A stretch of DNA of 64,000 nt from CAWGYQ01 sp963817395 (GCA_963817395.1 CAWFOC010000012.1:310001-374000); one strand, 5' to 3'. Shown: positions 48,985 through 58,240, numbered from the stretch's first letter. A program made the numbers and translations. The notes: a model not told the origin generated them from the letters alone.

Positions 48985-49943
48985 GACAAAACGGCCTGCG
49001 CGTAGCGGGCGGGATCGCGCTCGAACGTGGCGCGGCAGTGCTCCGAGCAGAAATACACAGGCCGACCGAGCGCATCCGATCGGAAGCGCGCCGTCGAAAT
49101 CCTGACAGTCATCCCACACACGGGGTCCAGTCCGTCGGCCGGCGGGGCGACGAACGAAGCCGGTGCAGAGGCCCACGGCTTCGCCGGTTGCCCGACCGTC
49201 GGCCGGCGTCTGACCTGAACGATCTCGGCCATGATGCTCACCGCCACCTCTTCGAGCGTTTCAGCACCAATCTCGATCCCTGCCGGCGCCTTTATGCGCG
49301 CGAGCTGCTCGTCGGGTACGCCCCGCGCGCGAACCGCATCGAACACCGCTGCGGCGCGTTTCGGGCTGGCGACCAGACTGAGGTACTCCGCTGGCGTCGA
49401 CAGTGCGCGGGCGACGGCGTCTTCGTCGGCCATCCCGTGCGTGGCGATCACGACGAAGGTGGAAGAGGCAATCGGGTTGGCGGCGAACCCTGTCGCCACC
49501 TCGTGAGAGGGAATCGAAACCACGCGGAAGTCGAGCGCGGCCGCGATTTTCTGAAGTGCCACCGTCACGGGGCTCTCGCCGACAATCACCAGCAACGGCG
49601 CGGGCAGGACAGGCTCCACGTAGATCTCCAGCGTACCACCACTGTAGCAGGTGGACCGGTGCTCGACGATACCGGGGAGGCTTCGACCACGGCCGGCTGA
49701 ATCGCCCACGATGGCGACGAGCCGCGGCTGCCCATCCTGAATCGCAGCCGACGCCTCCTGCTGGACGACGGGCTGCGCGCAGCTGCCGCCGATCCAGCCG
49801 ACGATCGATCCGTCCTTCCGGACAAGAGCACGGTTGCCAGGTCGGGCGGAGGTTGGCGACTCCGCGCGCACGACTGTCGCCAGCGCGAACGGCTCGCCGT
49901 GCGCGGTCAGCTCGCGCGCGAGCTCCAGGAGGTTGTCGGCCAT
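48981..49943 (-). CDS. XdhC-family protein with C-terminal YHS domain
   Basis: 320 residues, intact. N-terminal XdhC domain: FALATVVRAESPTSARPGNRALV, SIVGWIGGSCAQPVVQQEA and an APLLVIVGESPVTVALQ Rossmann-like segment with VVIATHGMADEDAVARAL. After a Pro/Ala linker, residues ~272-315 form a YHS metal-binding domain: DPVCGMTV...YFCSEHCRATFERDPARY. The fusion is seen in cox clusters and suggests delivery of a metal, perhaps the copper of the Mo-Cu site; that role is a hypothesis. 12 nt after coxG. Confidence 0.88.
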   Translation of the reverse strand: MADNLLELARELTAHGEPFALATVVRAESPTSARPGNRALVRKDGSIVGWIGGSCAQPVVQQEASAAIQDGQPRLVAIVGDSAGRGRSLPGIVEHRSTCYSGGTLEIYVEPVLPAPLLVIVGESPVTVALQKIAAALDFRVVSIPSHEVATGFAANPIASSTFVVIATHGMADEDAVARALSTPAEYLSLVASPKRAAAVFDAVRARGVPDEQLARIKAPAGIEIGAETLEEVAVSIMAEIVQVRRRPTVGQPAKPWASAPASFVAPPADGLDPVCGMTVRISTARFRSDALGRPVYFCSEHCRATFERDPARYAQAVLS

Positions 49944-49955
49944 GAAAGGTCTCGG

Positions 49956-50501
49956 CTACTCGCGTCCGAGCAGCTTCTTCACGGCGCCCTTCACCGCATC
50001 GCCGGCCAGCGAGACCGCATCGATGGACGCCGCGGCCGGATCAGGCGCTTCCGCCTCGCCGGCCAGCTTCTGCTGCACGCAGCCCGCGAACCGCTGGAAC
50101 ATCTGATTCGACACGCTTTCGATCAGGCCCCGCCCCATCTGGGCAAGGATTCCCGAGATCTTCACATCGGTCGTGACGTGCACCTCGGTTCCGCCGTCGC
50201 CGCGTACCAGGCGGCTGCGCATCTGCATCTCGGCGCCGCCCTTGCCCTTGGTGTCCTGCCCGGTCGCCGACAAGTCCGCCTCGAGCTTCTCCACGTCGAG
50301 CCGATCGAACGAGATGCGCCCCTTATAGCTCGCGGCGACGGGCCCGACCTTGACGGTAATGGTGCCACGGTAAGTGCGGTCGTCCACCTTCTCCGTGATG
50401 GCTGCCCCGGGCAGACACTGCGCCACCTGATGCGGATCGGTGAGAAACGCCCACACCCGTTCCGCCGGCGCTTTGACGAAGAATTTCTGTTCGTTGGTCA
50501 C
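49956..50501 (-). CDS. coxG: CoxG: carbon monoxide dehydrogenase subunit G (SRPBCC)
   Basis: 181 residues. SRPBCC/START-like fold of the CoxG family: KFFVKAPAERVWAFLTDPHQVAQCLPGA, VKVGPVAASYKGRISF, and GTEVHVTTDVKISGILAQMGRGLIESVSNQMFQRFAGCVQQKL. A C-terminal hydrophilic/amphipathic stretch may attach to the membrane. CoxG recruits CO dehydrogenase to the cytoplasmic membrane and binds quinone in studied species. 10 nt after coxL. Confidence 0.92.
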   Translation of the reverse strand: MTNEQKFFVKAPAERVWAFLTDPHQVAQCLPGAAITEKVDDRTYRGTITVKVGPVAASYKGRISFDRLDVEKLEADLSATGQDTKGKGGAEMQMRSRLVRGDGGTEVHVTTDVKISGILAQMGRGLIESVSNQMFQRFAGCVQQKLAGEAEAPDPAAASIDAVSLAGDAVKGAVKKLLGRE

Positions 50502-50511
50502 TGGTGCCCGG

Positions 50512-52884
50512 CTATTCGCTGACGCCGTGCTTCCGCAGAAGCGCCCACACCTTCGCCGGCGTGATGGGAATGTCGATGTGCCTCACGCCCAGATGCCAGA
50601 GCGCGTCCACCACGGCATTGGCAATGGCCGCCGGCGCTCCGACGGTGGCCGACTCGCCGATGCCCTTTGCCCCGATCGGGTGATGCGGGCACGGGGTAAC
50701 CGTCCGATCGATCTCCCACTTCGGCGTCTCGACGGCGGTCGGCACCAGATAGTCCATGAAGCTGCCGCCATGAATGTTTCCCTGTTCGTCGTAGGTGATC
50801 TCTTCGAAGAGCGCCGGCGCCAGGCCCATGGTCAATCCGCCGTGCACCTGGCCGTCGACGATCATGGGATTGATCACGTTGCCGCAGTCGTCGATGGCGA
50901 CGAACCGACGGATCTTCACTTCGCCCGTTCCCTTGTCGACGTCCACGACGCAGATGTAGCTGCCGAAGGGATACGTGAGGTTCGGCGGGTCGTAGTACGA
51001 GACGGCTTCGAGCCCGGCCTCGAGGCCCTGAGGGTGATTGGTGTACGCCGCGAACGCAATCTCCTGGATGCTCTTGGAGCGGTCGGGCGATCCCTTGACC
51101 GAGAACCTTCCCGGCTGCCACTCGAGGTCCTCTTCGGCCGCTTCCAGCAGGTGCGCCGCGATCTTTCGAGCCTTGTCACGCACCTTTCTGGCCGCAACGG
51201 CCGCGGCGGCCCCGGCGACGGGAGTGGAACGGCTGGCGTAGGTGCCAAGACCGTACGGCGCCGTGTCGGTGTCGCCTTCCTCGACCTGGATATCTGCAGC
51301 CGGGATGCCCAATTCTTCTGCAAGGATCTGCGCGTACGTCGTTTCGTGCCCCTGGCCCTGGGATTTCGTGCCGAAGCGGGCGATCGCCTTGCCCGTCGGG
51401 TGGATTCGAATCTCGCAGCTGTCGAACATCTTGATGCCCAGGATGTCGAAGTGCTTGGAGGGTCCGGCGCCGACGATCTCGGTGAAGCTCGAGATGCCGA
51501 TGCCCATCAACTCGCCGCGCTGCCGCTTCTCGGCCTGTTCCTTCCGCAGGGCCGGATAACCGATCTTGTCCATCGCCAGGTTCAGCGCGCCGGCGTAGTT
51601 GCCGCTGTCGTACTCCCAGCCGAGCGCGGACTTGTAGGGAAACTGCTCCGGCCGGATGAAGTTCTTCATGCGGAAGTCCGCCGGATCCATCCCCAGCTGA
51701 TGCGCCATCACGTCGGCCATCCGCTCGATGGCGTGCACCGCCTCGGTGACGCGGAACGAGCAGCGATAGGCGATGCCGCCGGGAGGTTTGTTCGTGTAGA
51801 CGCCGTCCACTTCCACGTGCGCCGCCTTGAAGTCGTACGACCCGGTGCACATGTGGAACAGGCCCGCCGGGAACTTCGACGGGTTGGCCGCCGCATCGGC
51901 GTAGCCGTGATCGGCGATGGTCTTGATGCGAAGCGCCGTCAGTGTGCCGTCCTTGGTCGCCGCGAGCTCCGCCGTCATGTGGTAATCGCGCGCGAAGGAG
52001 TCGGCCTGGATGTTCTCCATCCGATCTTCGATCCACTTCACCGGCTTCCCGGTCAGCACCGATGCGGCGACCGCAATCACGTAGCCCGGATACACCGGGA
52101 CCTTGCCGCCGAAGCCGCCCCCGATGTCGGGTGAGATGATGCGGATCTTGTGCTCCTGCAGCCCGACGTGCCCGGCCACGAGCGCGAACACCGTGCGGAT
52201 CGCATGAGGCGCCTGCGTCGTCATCCAGACGGTGAGCTGTCCGGTCACCTTGTCGAAGCTGGCCACGCACCCGCACGTTTCAATCGAGCAGACGTGGATG
52301 CGGGGCAGATAGATGTCTTCCTTCACGGTCACGACGTCCTGCTCGGCAAAGGCCCGATCGGCCGCGGCCCGGTCGCCCCACTCCCAGTGGAAGATCCGGT
52401 TGTCGTGCTTGTCCTTCTTGTCCGTCCGCAGCACGGGCGCGCCCGGCTCGAGCGCCTTCTTCGGATCGACGACCACCGGCAGTGGGTCGTAATCGACTTC
52501 GACGGCGGCCACGCCGTCGGCCGCGATGTACCGATCGGTGGCCAGCACCGCCGCCACTTCCTGCGCCTGGTACATCACCTTCTCGACCGGCAGCACCATC
52601 TGAGTGTCCGACATCAACGTCGGCATCCAGTGCAGGTTGTACTTGGCCAAGTCCTGGCCGGTGATGACGGCGAGCACGCCGGGAATGGCGAGCGCTTTGG
52701 ACGAGTCGATGTTCTTGATCGTCGCGTGCGCGAACGGGCTGCGGACGATGTCCAGGTACAACATGCCCGGCAGCTTCACGTCGTCCACGAAGTGGCCCTG
52801 GCCGCGGATGAAGCGCGGGTCTTCCTTGCGCTTCACGGAATGTCCCATGCCGCCGACTTCGGGCGAGGTCTTGAGCTCGGCCAT
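50512..52884 (-). CDS. coxL: Form I carbon monoxide dehydrogenase large subunit CoxL
   Basis: 790 residues, intact. Molybdenum hydroxylase fold: RFIRGQGHFVDDVKLPGMLYLDIVRSP at the N-terminus, SPDIGGGFGGK (Mo-cofactor), GGIAYRCSFRVTEAVHAIE with the form I active-loop motif AYRCSFR whose Cys bridges Cu to Mo, TKSQGQGHETTYAQI, and IGAKGIGESATVGAP (catalytic Glu). It oxidises CO with water to CO2, giving two electrons. The ATG at 52884 overlaps the coxS stop as TGATG. Gene order M-S-L matches proven CO oxidisers. Confidence 0.95.
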   Translation of the reverse strand: MAELKTSPEVGGMGHSVKRKEDPRFIRGQGHFVDDVKLPGMLYLDIVRSPFAHATIKNIDSSKALAIPGVLAVITGQDLAKYNLHWMPTLMSDTQMVLPVEKVMYQAQEVAAVLATDRYIAADGVAAVEVDYDPLPVVVDPKKALEPGAPVLRTDKKDKHDNRIFHWEWGDRAAADRAFAEQDVVTVKEDIYLPRIHVCSIETCGCVASFDKVTGQLTVWMTTQAPHAIRTVFALVAGHVGLQEHKIRIISPDIGGGFGGKVPVYPGYVIAVAASVLTGKPVKWIEDRMENIQADSFARDYHMTAELAATKDGTLTALRIKTIADHGYADAAANPSKFPAGLFHMCTGSYDFKAAHVEVDGVYTNKPPGGIAYRCSFRVTEAVHAIERMADVMAHQLGMDPADFRMKNFIRPEQFPYKSALGWEYDSGNYAGALNLAMDKIGYPALRKEQAEKRQRGELMGIGISSFTEIVGAGPSKHFDILGIKMFDSCEIRIHPTGKAIARFGTKSQGQGHETTYAQILAEELGIPAADIQVEEGDTDTAPYGLGTYASRSTPVAGAAAAVAARKVRDKARKIAAHLLEAAEEDLEWQPGRFSVKGSPDRSKSIQEIAFAAYTNHPQGLEAGLEAVSYYDPPNLTYPFGSYICVVDVDKGTGEVKIRRFVAIDDCGNVINPMIVDGQVHGGLTMGLAPALFEEITYDEQGNIHGGSFMDYLVPTAVETPKWEIDRTVTPCPHHPIGAKGIGESATVGAPAAIANAVVDALWHLGVRHIDIPITPAKVWALLRKHGVSE

Positions 52885-53354
52885 CACGCCCCTCCCTGCA
52901 GTTTCGCGGCCGCGTACTGCACCGCCTTGACGATGTTCACATAGCCGGTGCAGCGGCAGAGATTGCCGGAGATGGCCCAGCGAATCTCGTCTTCGGTGGG
53001 CTTCCCGTTCTGCTCGAGGAACGCGGCGCTGGTCATCAGCATGCCCGGCGTGCAGTAGCCGCACTGCAGCCCATGTTCCTGCATGAAGCCTTCCTGCACC
53101 GCATGCAGCTGGCCGTTCTGCTCCAGGCCTTCGACAGTGCTCACCTGCCGGCCGTTGGCCTGGACAGCGAAGACGGTGCACGACTTCACCGGCGTGCCGT
53201 CGAGCCGCACCGTACAGGCGCCGCAATGCGTCGTGTCGCACCCGATGTGGGTGCCCGTGAGGCCGATGGTCTCTCGAATGAAGTGGACCAGCAGCAGGCG
53301 CGGCTCGATGTCCGCCGCATGGGGCTGGCCGTTGACCGTTATCGTCACGTTCAT
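52884..53354 (-). CDS. coxS: Carbon monoxide dehydrogenase small subunit CoxS ([2Fe-2S])
   Basis: 156 residues, intact. N-terminal plant-ferredoxin-like cluster motif IGCDTTHCGACTVRLDG with a fourth Cys in PVKSCTVFA, and the C-terminal cluster motif LQCGYCTPGMLM...NLCRCTGYVNI. Two [2Fe-2S] centres relay electrons from the Mo site to the FAD of CoxM. Lies 4 nt after coxM and is translationally coupled to coxL. Confidence 0.96.
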   Translation of the reverse strand: MNVTITVNGQPHAADIEPRLLLVHFIRETIGLTGTHIGCDTTHCGACTVRLDGTPVKSCTVFAVQANGRQVSTVEGLEQNGQLHAVQEGFMQEHGLQCGYCTPGMLMTSAAFLEQNGKPTEDEIRWAISGNLCRCTGYVNIVKAVQYAAAKLQGGA

Positions 53355-53358
53355 TGCA

Positions 53359-54234
53359 TCAGCTCCCTGCGGTGGCCCGCGCGAGAGCCTTGGCCAGCGC
53401 GCGCGCGGTCAGCACACGAACGAGATCCTTCTTGTACTCGACCGACCCACGGCCGTCCGCGCTGGGCTCGGCCTGTTCTTCCGCCAGGCTCGCGGCGGCG
53501 GCAATCGAGGACTTGTCGATGGTCTTCCCGGCGAGGAACGCGGACGCCTTCGTCGCCGCGATCGGCGTCGGGCCCACGTTGGTGAGGCCAATGCTGGCGT
53601 GCTCGCAGCGCCCATCGGAGCCGAGCGTCACCTGTACAGCCACGCCAGCCGTCGCGAAGTCGCCGACTTTACGCTCGAGCTTGAGGTACGCCCCGCCGCT
53701 CCGCGGCGGCGGCTTCGGAATCCTGATTTCGACGAGGACTTCGTCCGGCCTGAGCGCCGTGGTGAACGTTCCTTCGAAGAAGCCGGCGATCGGGATACGC
53801 CGCTCGCCCTTCGGCCCGCGCGCCACGATCTCGGCGCCGAGCGCCAGCATCGTGGCCGGGTGATCGTTGGCCGGATCGCCGTGCGCGAGATTGCCGCAGA
53901 CCGTGGCCAGGTTCCGCACGAGCGGATCGGCGATGACTCGGGCCGTGTCGGCGAGGATCGGATACTTCTTCTGCACGATCGCCGAGCTCTCGAGCGCGGC
54001 TTCGCGCACGAGCGCACCGATTCGGAGCGCGCCGTCAGTTTCAGTGAGCGTGTCGAGTCCGGCGATGCGATTGATGTCGATGAGGTGCGCCGGGCCGGCC
54101 AGCCGCAACTTCATCAGCGGAATGAGGCTTTGCCCACCCGAGAGGATCTTGGCGTCGTCTCCGTGCTGCACCAGCAGCGCGATCGCCTCATCGAGCGTCG
54201 CCGGGACGTGGTACTCGAACGATGCAGGGATCAT
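53359..54234 (-). CDS. coxM: Carbon monoxide dehydrogenase medium subunit CoxM (FAD)
   Basis: 291 residues from ATG 54234; an in-frame upstream extension is unsupported. FAD-binding PCMH-type fold: SFEYHVPATLDEAIALL, ILSGGQSLIPLMKLRLA (isoalloxazine/pyrophosphate loop), and NLATVCGNLAHGDPANDHPATMLALGA, the second FAD motif. C-terminal CO_deh_flav_C domain has YLKLERKVGDFATAGVAVQ. It passes electrons from CoxS to a quinone or other acceptor. First gene of the structural trio, 147 nt downstream of coxE. Confidence 0.94.
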   Translation of the reverse strand: MIPASFEYHVPATLDEAIALLVQHGDDAKILSGGQSLIPLMKLRLAGPAHLIDINRIAGLDTLTETDGALRIGALVREAALESSAIVQKKYPILADTARVIADPLVRNLATVCGNLAHGDPANDHPATMLALGAEIVARGPKGERRIPIAGFFEGTFTTALRPDEVLVEIRIPKPPPRSGGAYLKLERKVGDFATAGVAVQVTLGSDGRCEHASIGLTNVGPTPIAATKASAFLAGKTIDKSSIAAAASLAEEQAEPSADGRGSVEYKKDLVRVLTARALAKALARATAGS

Positions 54235-54381
54235 GGCGTGTTCCTTTCGGGCAACGGCCGTCAGTACGCCAGTACGCGGCTGGTCGGCGCGTGGTGATCG
54301 GCGCACCGGATCCGGCTGCGGAGTGAGGAACGACCGCCCATCAAAGCACTGCGGCTGCAGAGTGTCAAGCGTCGAGGCCCG

Positions 54382-55533
54382 TCAGGAGAGGAGCGAGACG
54401 TTTCGCGCGAAATCCTGGAGGCTTTGAAGATTGTGCGCCGGCGCGAAGCCGTCGAGATGAGGCAGCGCCGCCGCCATGCCCCGGGTAAGGGGCTCGTAAC
54501 CGGGCCGTCCGAGCAGCGGGTTGAGCCAGATCACCCCGCGCGCTCTGCGCCGGATGGCCATCAGCTCACGTGCGAGGACGTTCGGGTCGCCGGTGTCCCA
54601 GCCGTCGGACAGGACGACGACCAGCGTCTGAGGGTCGACCAGGCGACCATGTTGCCGGTTGAACGCTGCGAGTGATTCGCCGATGCGGGTGCCTCCCGAC
54701 CAGTCAGAGACGGCAATTAGCCGATCCAGCGCCTGGCGGTAGCTGCGGCCCTTGAGATGCGCCGTGATCCGAGTAAGCCGGGTCGAAAAAGCAAACGTCT
54801 CGATACGGGCGAACGACTGCTGGAGCGCGAACAGGAAGAGGAGCAACACGCGGCTGTAGACGTTCATCGAGCCAGAGACGTCGCACAGCACGACGAGTTT
54901 GAGCGGACGCCGCCGGCGCCGACGGCGGCGCAGATCGATGATTTCGCCGCGGGCGAGATTGGCCCGAATGGTTCGCCGGAGGTCGAGACGGCCGCTTCGC
55001 CCCCGGCGCCCGCGCCGCCGCATCTGGCTTTCGAGCCTGCGCGCGAGCGAGACGGCAACGCGCAGGAGGTGTTCGAGCTGGAGGTCGGAAAACGTCGAGA
55101 AATCCTGACTCGTAAGCGCCTCGCGATCGCTGATTCCTGGGGTTTCAATGGGCTCACCGTCCGCGTCTCGCTCGTCTGAGGCGAAGGCGAGCACCGAGAG
55201 ATCGGACGCGGTGCGGCGCGGTGTCGGGCGTCGAGCTTCCTGCGGCTCCGAATCGCCCGACCCCCGGAGCGGCGCCGACGATCGACCCTTCTCGGGACGC
55301 GACAACCAGAAGATGTCGAACGCCCGATCGAAGATTGCGAGGTCTTCTTGGCGAGCCGTCAGGATCGACCGAAGCCCGAACCGGACTTCGACAGGATCGG
55401 TGAGGTCGAGGTGCTCCAGCGCGCGAAGTGTATCGATGGTTCGGGGCGTCGTCACCGGCAGTCCGGCGAGGCGCAGCTCGCGGCAGAACCTGATGACGGA
55501 GAGAACGGGATCGGGACGCGCGGGCTCGTCCAT
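54382..55533 (-). CDS. coxE: CoxE-like VWA-domain protein
   Basis: 383 residues. The N-terminal helical part (FCRELRLAGLPVTTPRTIDTLRAL) and an Arg-rich hinge (residues ~170-210) lead to a VWA domain with the MIDAS motif VVLCDVSGSMNVYSR, and Thr/Asp ligands in WSGGTRIGESLAAF and VVVLSDGWDTGD. CoxE pairs with the MoxR ATPase CoxD to assemble the Mo-S-Cu centre in studied CO oxidisers. 9 nt after coxD. Confidence 0.9.
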   Translation of the reverse strand: MDEPARPDPVLSVIRFCRELRLAGLPVTTPRTIDTLRALEHLDLTDPVEVRFGLRSILTARQEDLAIFDRAFDIFWLSRPEKGRSSAPLRGSGDSEPQEARRPTPRRTASDLSVLAFASDERDADGEPIETPGISDREALTSQDFSTFSDLQLEHLLRVAVSLARRLESQMRRRGRRGRSGRLDLRRTIRANLARGEIIDLRRRRRRRRPLKLVVLCDVSGSMNVYSRVLLLFLFALQQSFARIETFAFSTRLTRITAHLKGRSYRQALDRLIAVSDWSGGTRIGESLAAFNRQHGRLVDPQTLVVVLSDGWDTGDPNVLARELMAIRRRARGVIWLNPLLGRPGYEPLTRGMAAALPHLDGFAPAHNLQSLQDFARNVSLLS

Positions 55534-55542
55534 GGGCGGCGG

Positions 55543-56436
55543 TCACTTTTCGGAGATGGAGCCGACGACTGTCACGAGCGCCGCAGCCTCTTCCTCATGG
55601 AACCTCTTGAGATCGTCGGCATCCTTCAGGACGCAGCCCACGGTGGCCTCGAGCACGTCGCGATCGATCGAGGTGCGGCCCAGGGCCACCAGAGCAGCGC
55701 CCCAGTCGAGCGATTCCGCGACGCCTGGCGCCTTCGCGAGGTTGCGCGTCCGCAGATGAGCCATCGCGTGCGCGATCTGGCTCGCGAGGCGCCCGCCGAT
55801 GCCTGGCACTTTCAGACGGATGATCGCTTCCTCTTTCTGCAGCGAGGGATAGTCGATCCAGAGATACAGGCAGCGTCGCCGCAACGCGTCGGACAGCTCG
55901 CGCGTCCGGTTCGACGTGAGCACCACCATCGGCGGGTGCGTGGCGCGAATGGTGCCAATCTCTGGAATCGTCACCTGGAAATCGGCGAGCACTTCGAGCA
56001 GGAAGGCTTCGAACTCCAGCTCGGCGCGGTCGATTTCGTCGACCAGCAGCACGGGCGACGCGTGCTGGTCGGTGATGGCGGCGAGCAACGGGCGCTTCAG
56101 CAGGAAATCCTCGGAGAAAATGGCGGCTTCGCTCTGATCGACGCCGCGTCCGGCCGCTTCGCCAAGACGGATGTGCAGCAGCTGTCTGGGATAGTTCCAC
56201 TCGTACAGCGCCGTCTGCTGATCGAGCCCCTCGTAACACTGGAGGCGAATGAGCCGCGTGTCGAGCAGGCGCGCGAGAACCTTCGCGATCTCGGTCTTGC
56301 CGACGCCGGCATGGCCCTCCACGAGCAACGGCCGACGGAGCACTTGGGCCAAGTGCACAGAGGTGGCAATGGAGGCATCGGCGACGTAGTCGGCCTCGTG
56401 CATCGCCTGAAGGATGCGGCGGATGTCGTCGGTCAT
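55543..56436 (-). CDS. coxD: CoxD: MoxR-family AAA+ ATPase
   Basis: 297 residues from ATG 56436. AAA+ features: Walker A RPLLVEGHAGVGKTEIAKVLA, Walker B ASPVLLVDEIDRAELEFEAFLLEVL, sensor VVLTSNRTRELSDALRRRCLYLWIDYP with the Arg finger. It matches the CoxD subgroup of MoxR ATPases, which act on CoxL with CoxE to incorporate copper and sulfur. First gene of the minus-strand cox cluster. Confidence 0.9.
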   Translation of the reverse strand: MTDDIRRILQAMHEADYVADASIATSVHLAQVLRRPLLVEGHAGVGKTEIAKVLARLLDTRLIRLQCYEGLDQQTALYEWNYPRQLLHIRLGEAAGRGVDQSEAAIFSEDFLLKRPLLAAITDQHASPVLLVDEIDRAELEFEAFLLEVLADFQVTIPEIGTIRATHPPMVVLTSNRTRELSDALRRRCLYLWIDYPSLQKEEAIIRLKVPGIGGRLASQIAHAMAHLRTRNLAKAPGVAESLDWGAALVALGRTSIDRDVLEATVGCVLKDADDLKRFHEEEAAALVTVVGSISEK

Positions 56437-56468
56437 GGGTCTCAGGGCTCGCGCAACGGGAAACGAGG

Positions 56469-58133
56469 CTAGAACACCGACGCGGGCAGCGTGACGTCGG
56501 CGCGGGCCCAGGCTCTCTTGAACCGTGCCTCCGCGGCTGCCGCTTCGACCGGGCGGTTCTGCGCCTCCAGGCTCTTCGTCAGGCCGAACAGCGACCAGCC
56601 GTTTTCTGGATTTCGCCGCAGATCCTCCAGGTACACGGCCTCGGCGTCCTTGGCCCGCCCCGCCGCCAGGAGCGCCGCGCCCAGCGACTGGCGCACGGGA
56701 TAGTGCCACGGCGCCGGCTCGTAGTATCTCTGCGCATCTTGCATGTCGACGGCCATCTGGAGCTCACGCACCGCGTCGTCCCAGCGCTTTTCCGCGACCG
56801 CCAGCTCGCCTGAGGCGACGTGCACGGCGAGCTCGACGAGGCTCTTCAATGAAGTGCCTGACGTACCGCCGACGTCGAGCGCGAGCGAGGGATCGCCGGC
56901 AAGCGCGCTGAGCTCCTTGATTTCGGCCCGGGAGCGGTCGATCTGCCCCCGCCGCGCAAACGCCACGGCGCGGCCGTAGCGCCACGTCGCGTTGACGAAG
57001 ACCAGCTTCTGATCGGGTTGCGCTTCGGTCAGCATGTCTTCCCAGCGTCCAAACCGCACCAACGCGTAGTACTGCGTCCCCTGGAAGTCCTGGAGAGGAC
57101 TGTACTCATGTGACAGATCGTGCGGGGTCTTGCTGCTCATCTTGCGGGCCGCATCGATAGCCACCCGGCTTCGTCCCTCCATCGTGGCGGCCGACCAGAG
57201 AAAATGAATGTTGTGCGGGTAGTAGCCGACCGGATACACGCCCTGGGCCTGGCACTGCGCGATGTAGTCCTCGTCGGCCGCGATCGCGCGCACGTTGCTC
57301 TCGGCGGCGTCCGCGTAGCGCCCCACGCGCATGTAGATGTGCGCTGGCATGTGCACGATGTGACCGGCGCCCGGCATGAGGCTTTCGAGCTTGTCAGCGC
57401 TCGGCACCGCACGCTCGGGACGCGAGGTCGCTTCGACCATGTGGATGTAGTAGTGATGCGCGCCGGGATGATCCGGGTGCTCGCGGATCACTTTCTCCAC
57501 GGCGGCGAGCGCGGCGGCGATACCCGGATGCGGCTGATCCTTTCTGGTCCAGTAGTCCCACGGACGCGTCTCGACCACGGCGGCGGCGAACATCAAGTTG
57601 ACTTCGGGATCGTCTGGAAATCGCTTGACCACCTGTTCCATGGCCTGCGCGTACAGCGCGTTGGGGCCCTTCCAGTCGTCGATTTTCTCAGAGGGATACC
57701 GTTTGGCGAGCGCGTCGATCATCGCCTGTTCGGTTTCGGTGAGACGCGGCTTGAGCGATAACGCCTTCTGAACCGCGTCGTACGCGCTCTTCATGCGCTC
57801 GGCGTCGGGTAACGGATCGTTGATGTTCGGGCCGTGCGCCAGCGCCTGACCCCAGTAGCACATCCCGCAGGCGGGATCGAGACGTGAGGCTTCGCGATAC
57901 GACCGCACCGCCTCCGCATGGTTGAAACCATAGGTCAGACGCAGGCCCTGATCGAAGAACTGCTGAGCCCGCTCCGTCGCCGTCACCTTGTAATGAAGAG
58001 TACCAAGGTTGTTGAGGAGTGGCGCCAGGGGTGTTCCGGCGCCGCCCTGCGCGGCGGCATCGAGAGAGGGGACGAGAGTGGCGAGCGTCAGCGCGCCCGC
58101 GAGAATGACCGCGACTCGTACCGCAACTGTCAT
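56469..58133 (-). CDS. Secreted tetratricopeptide-repeat protein (paralogue of 43538-45166)
   Basis: 554 residues with a signal peptide (VAVILAGALTLATLVPSLDAAAQ). TPR units: FFDQGLRLTYGFNHAEAVRSYREASRLDPACGMCYWGQALAHG, and later WDDAVRELQMAVDMQDA and AKDAEAVYLEDLRRNPENGWSLFGL. The central HPGAHHYYIHMVEATSRPERAV and HMPAHIYMRVGRYADAAESN match the other protein's HIIHT/HMPSHTF segment, so the two are paralogues. Two CxxC-like cysteines (ACGMCYWG) are conserved in this branch. Function unknown; 32 nt upstream of coxD on the same strand. Confidence 0.82.
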   Translation of the reverse strand: MTVAVRVAVILAGALTLATLVPSLDAAAQGGAGTPLAPLLNNLGTLHYKVTATERAQQFFDQGLRLTYGFNHAEAVRSYREASRLDPACGMCYWGQALAHGPNINDPLPDAERMKSAYDAVQKALSLKPRLTETEQAMIDALAKRYPSEKIDDWKGPNALYAQAMEQVVKRFPDDPEVNLMFAAAVVETRPWDYWTRKDQPHPGIAAALAAVEKVIREHPDHPGAHHYYIHMVEATSRPERAVPSADKLESLMPGAGHIVHMPAHIYMRVGRYADAAESNVRAIAADEDYIAQCQAQGVYPVGYYPHNIHFLWSAATMEGRSRVAIDAARKMSSKTPHDLSHEYSPLQDFQGTQYYALVRFGRWEDMLTEAQPDQKLVFVNATWRYGRAVAFARRGQIDRSRAEIKELSALAGDPSLALDVGGTSGTSLKSLVELAVHVASGELAVAEKRWDDAVRELQMAVDMQDAQRYYEPAPWHYPVRQSLGAALLAAGRAKDAEAVYLEDLRRNPENGWSLFGLTKSLEAQNRPVEAAAAEARFKRAWARADVTLPASVF

Positions 58134-58240
58134 GGCTGGCTCCCGAAGCAGTGAACATGCCGCTCTGAAATCGAAGATCTCAGATTATAGCTGGCCCGGC
58201 TGGTGCAAGCCGTCGGCGCCGCCTCCGGCTGGCATTCCCC

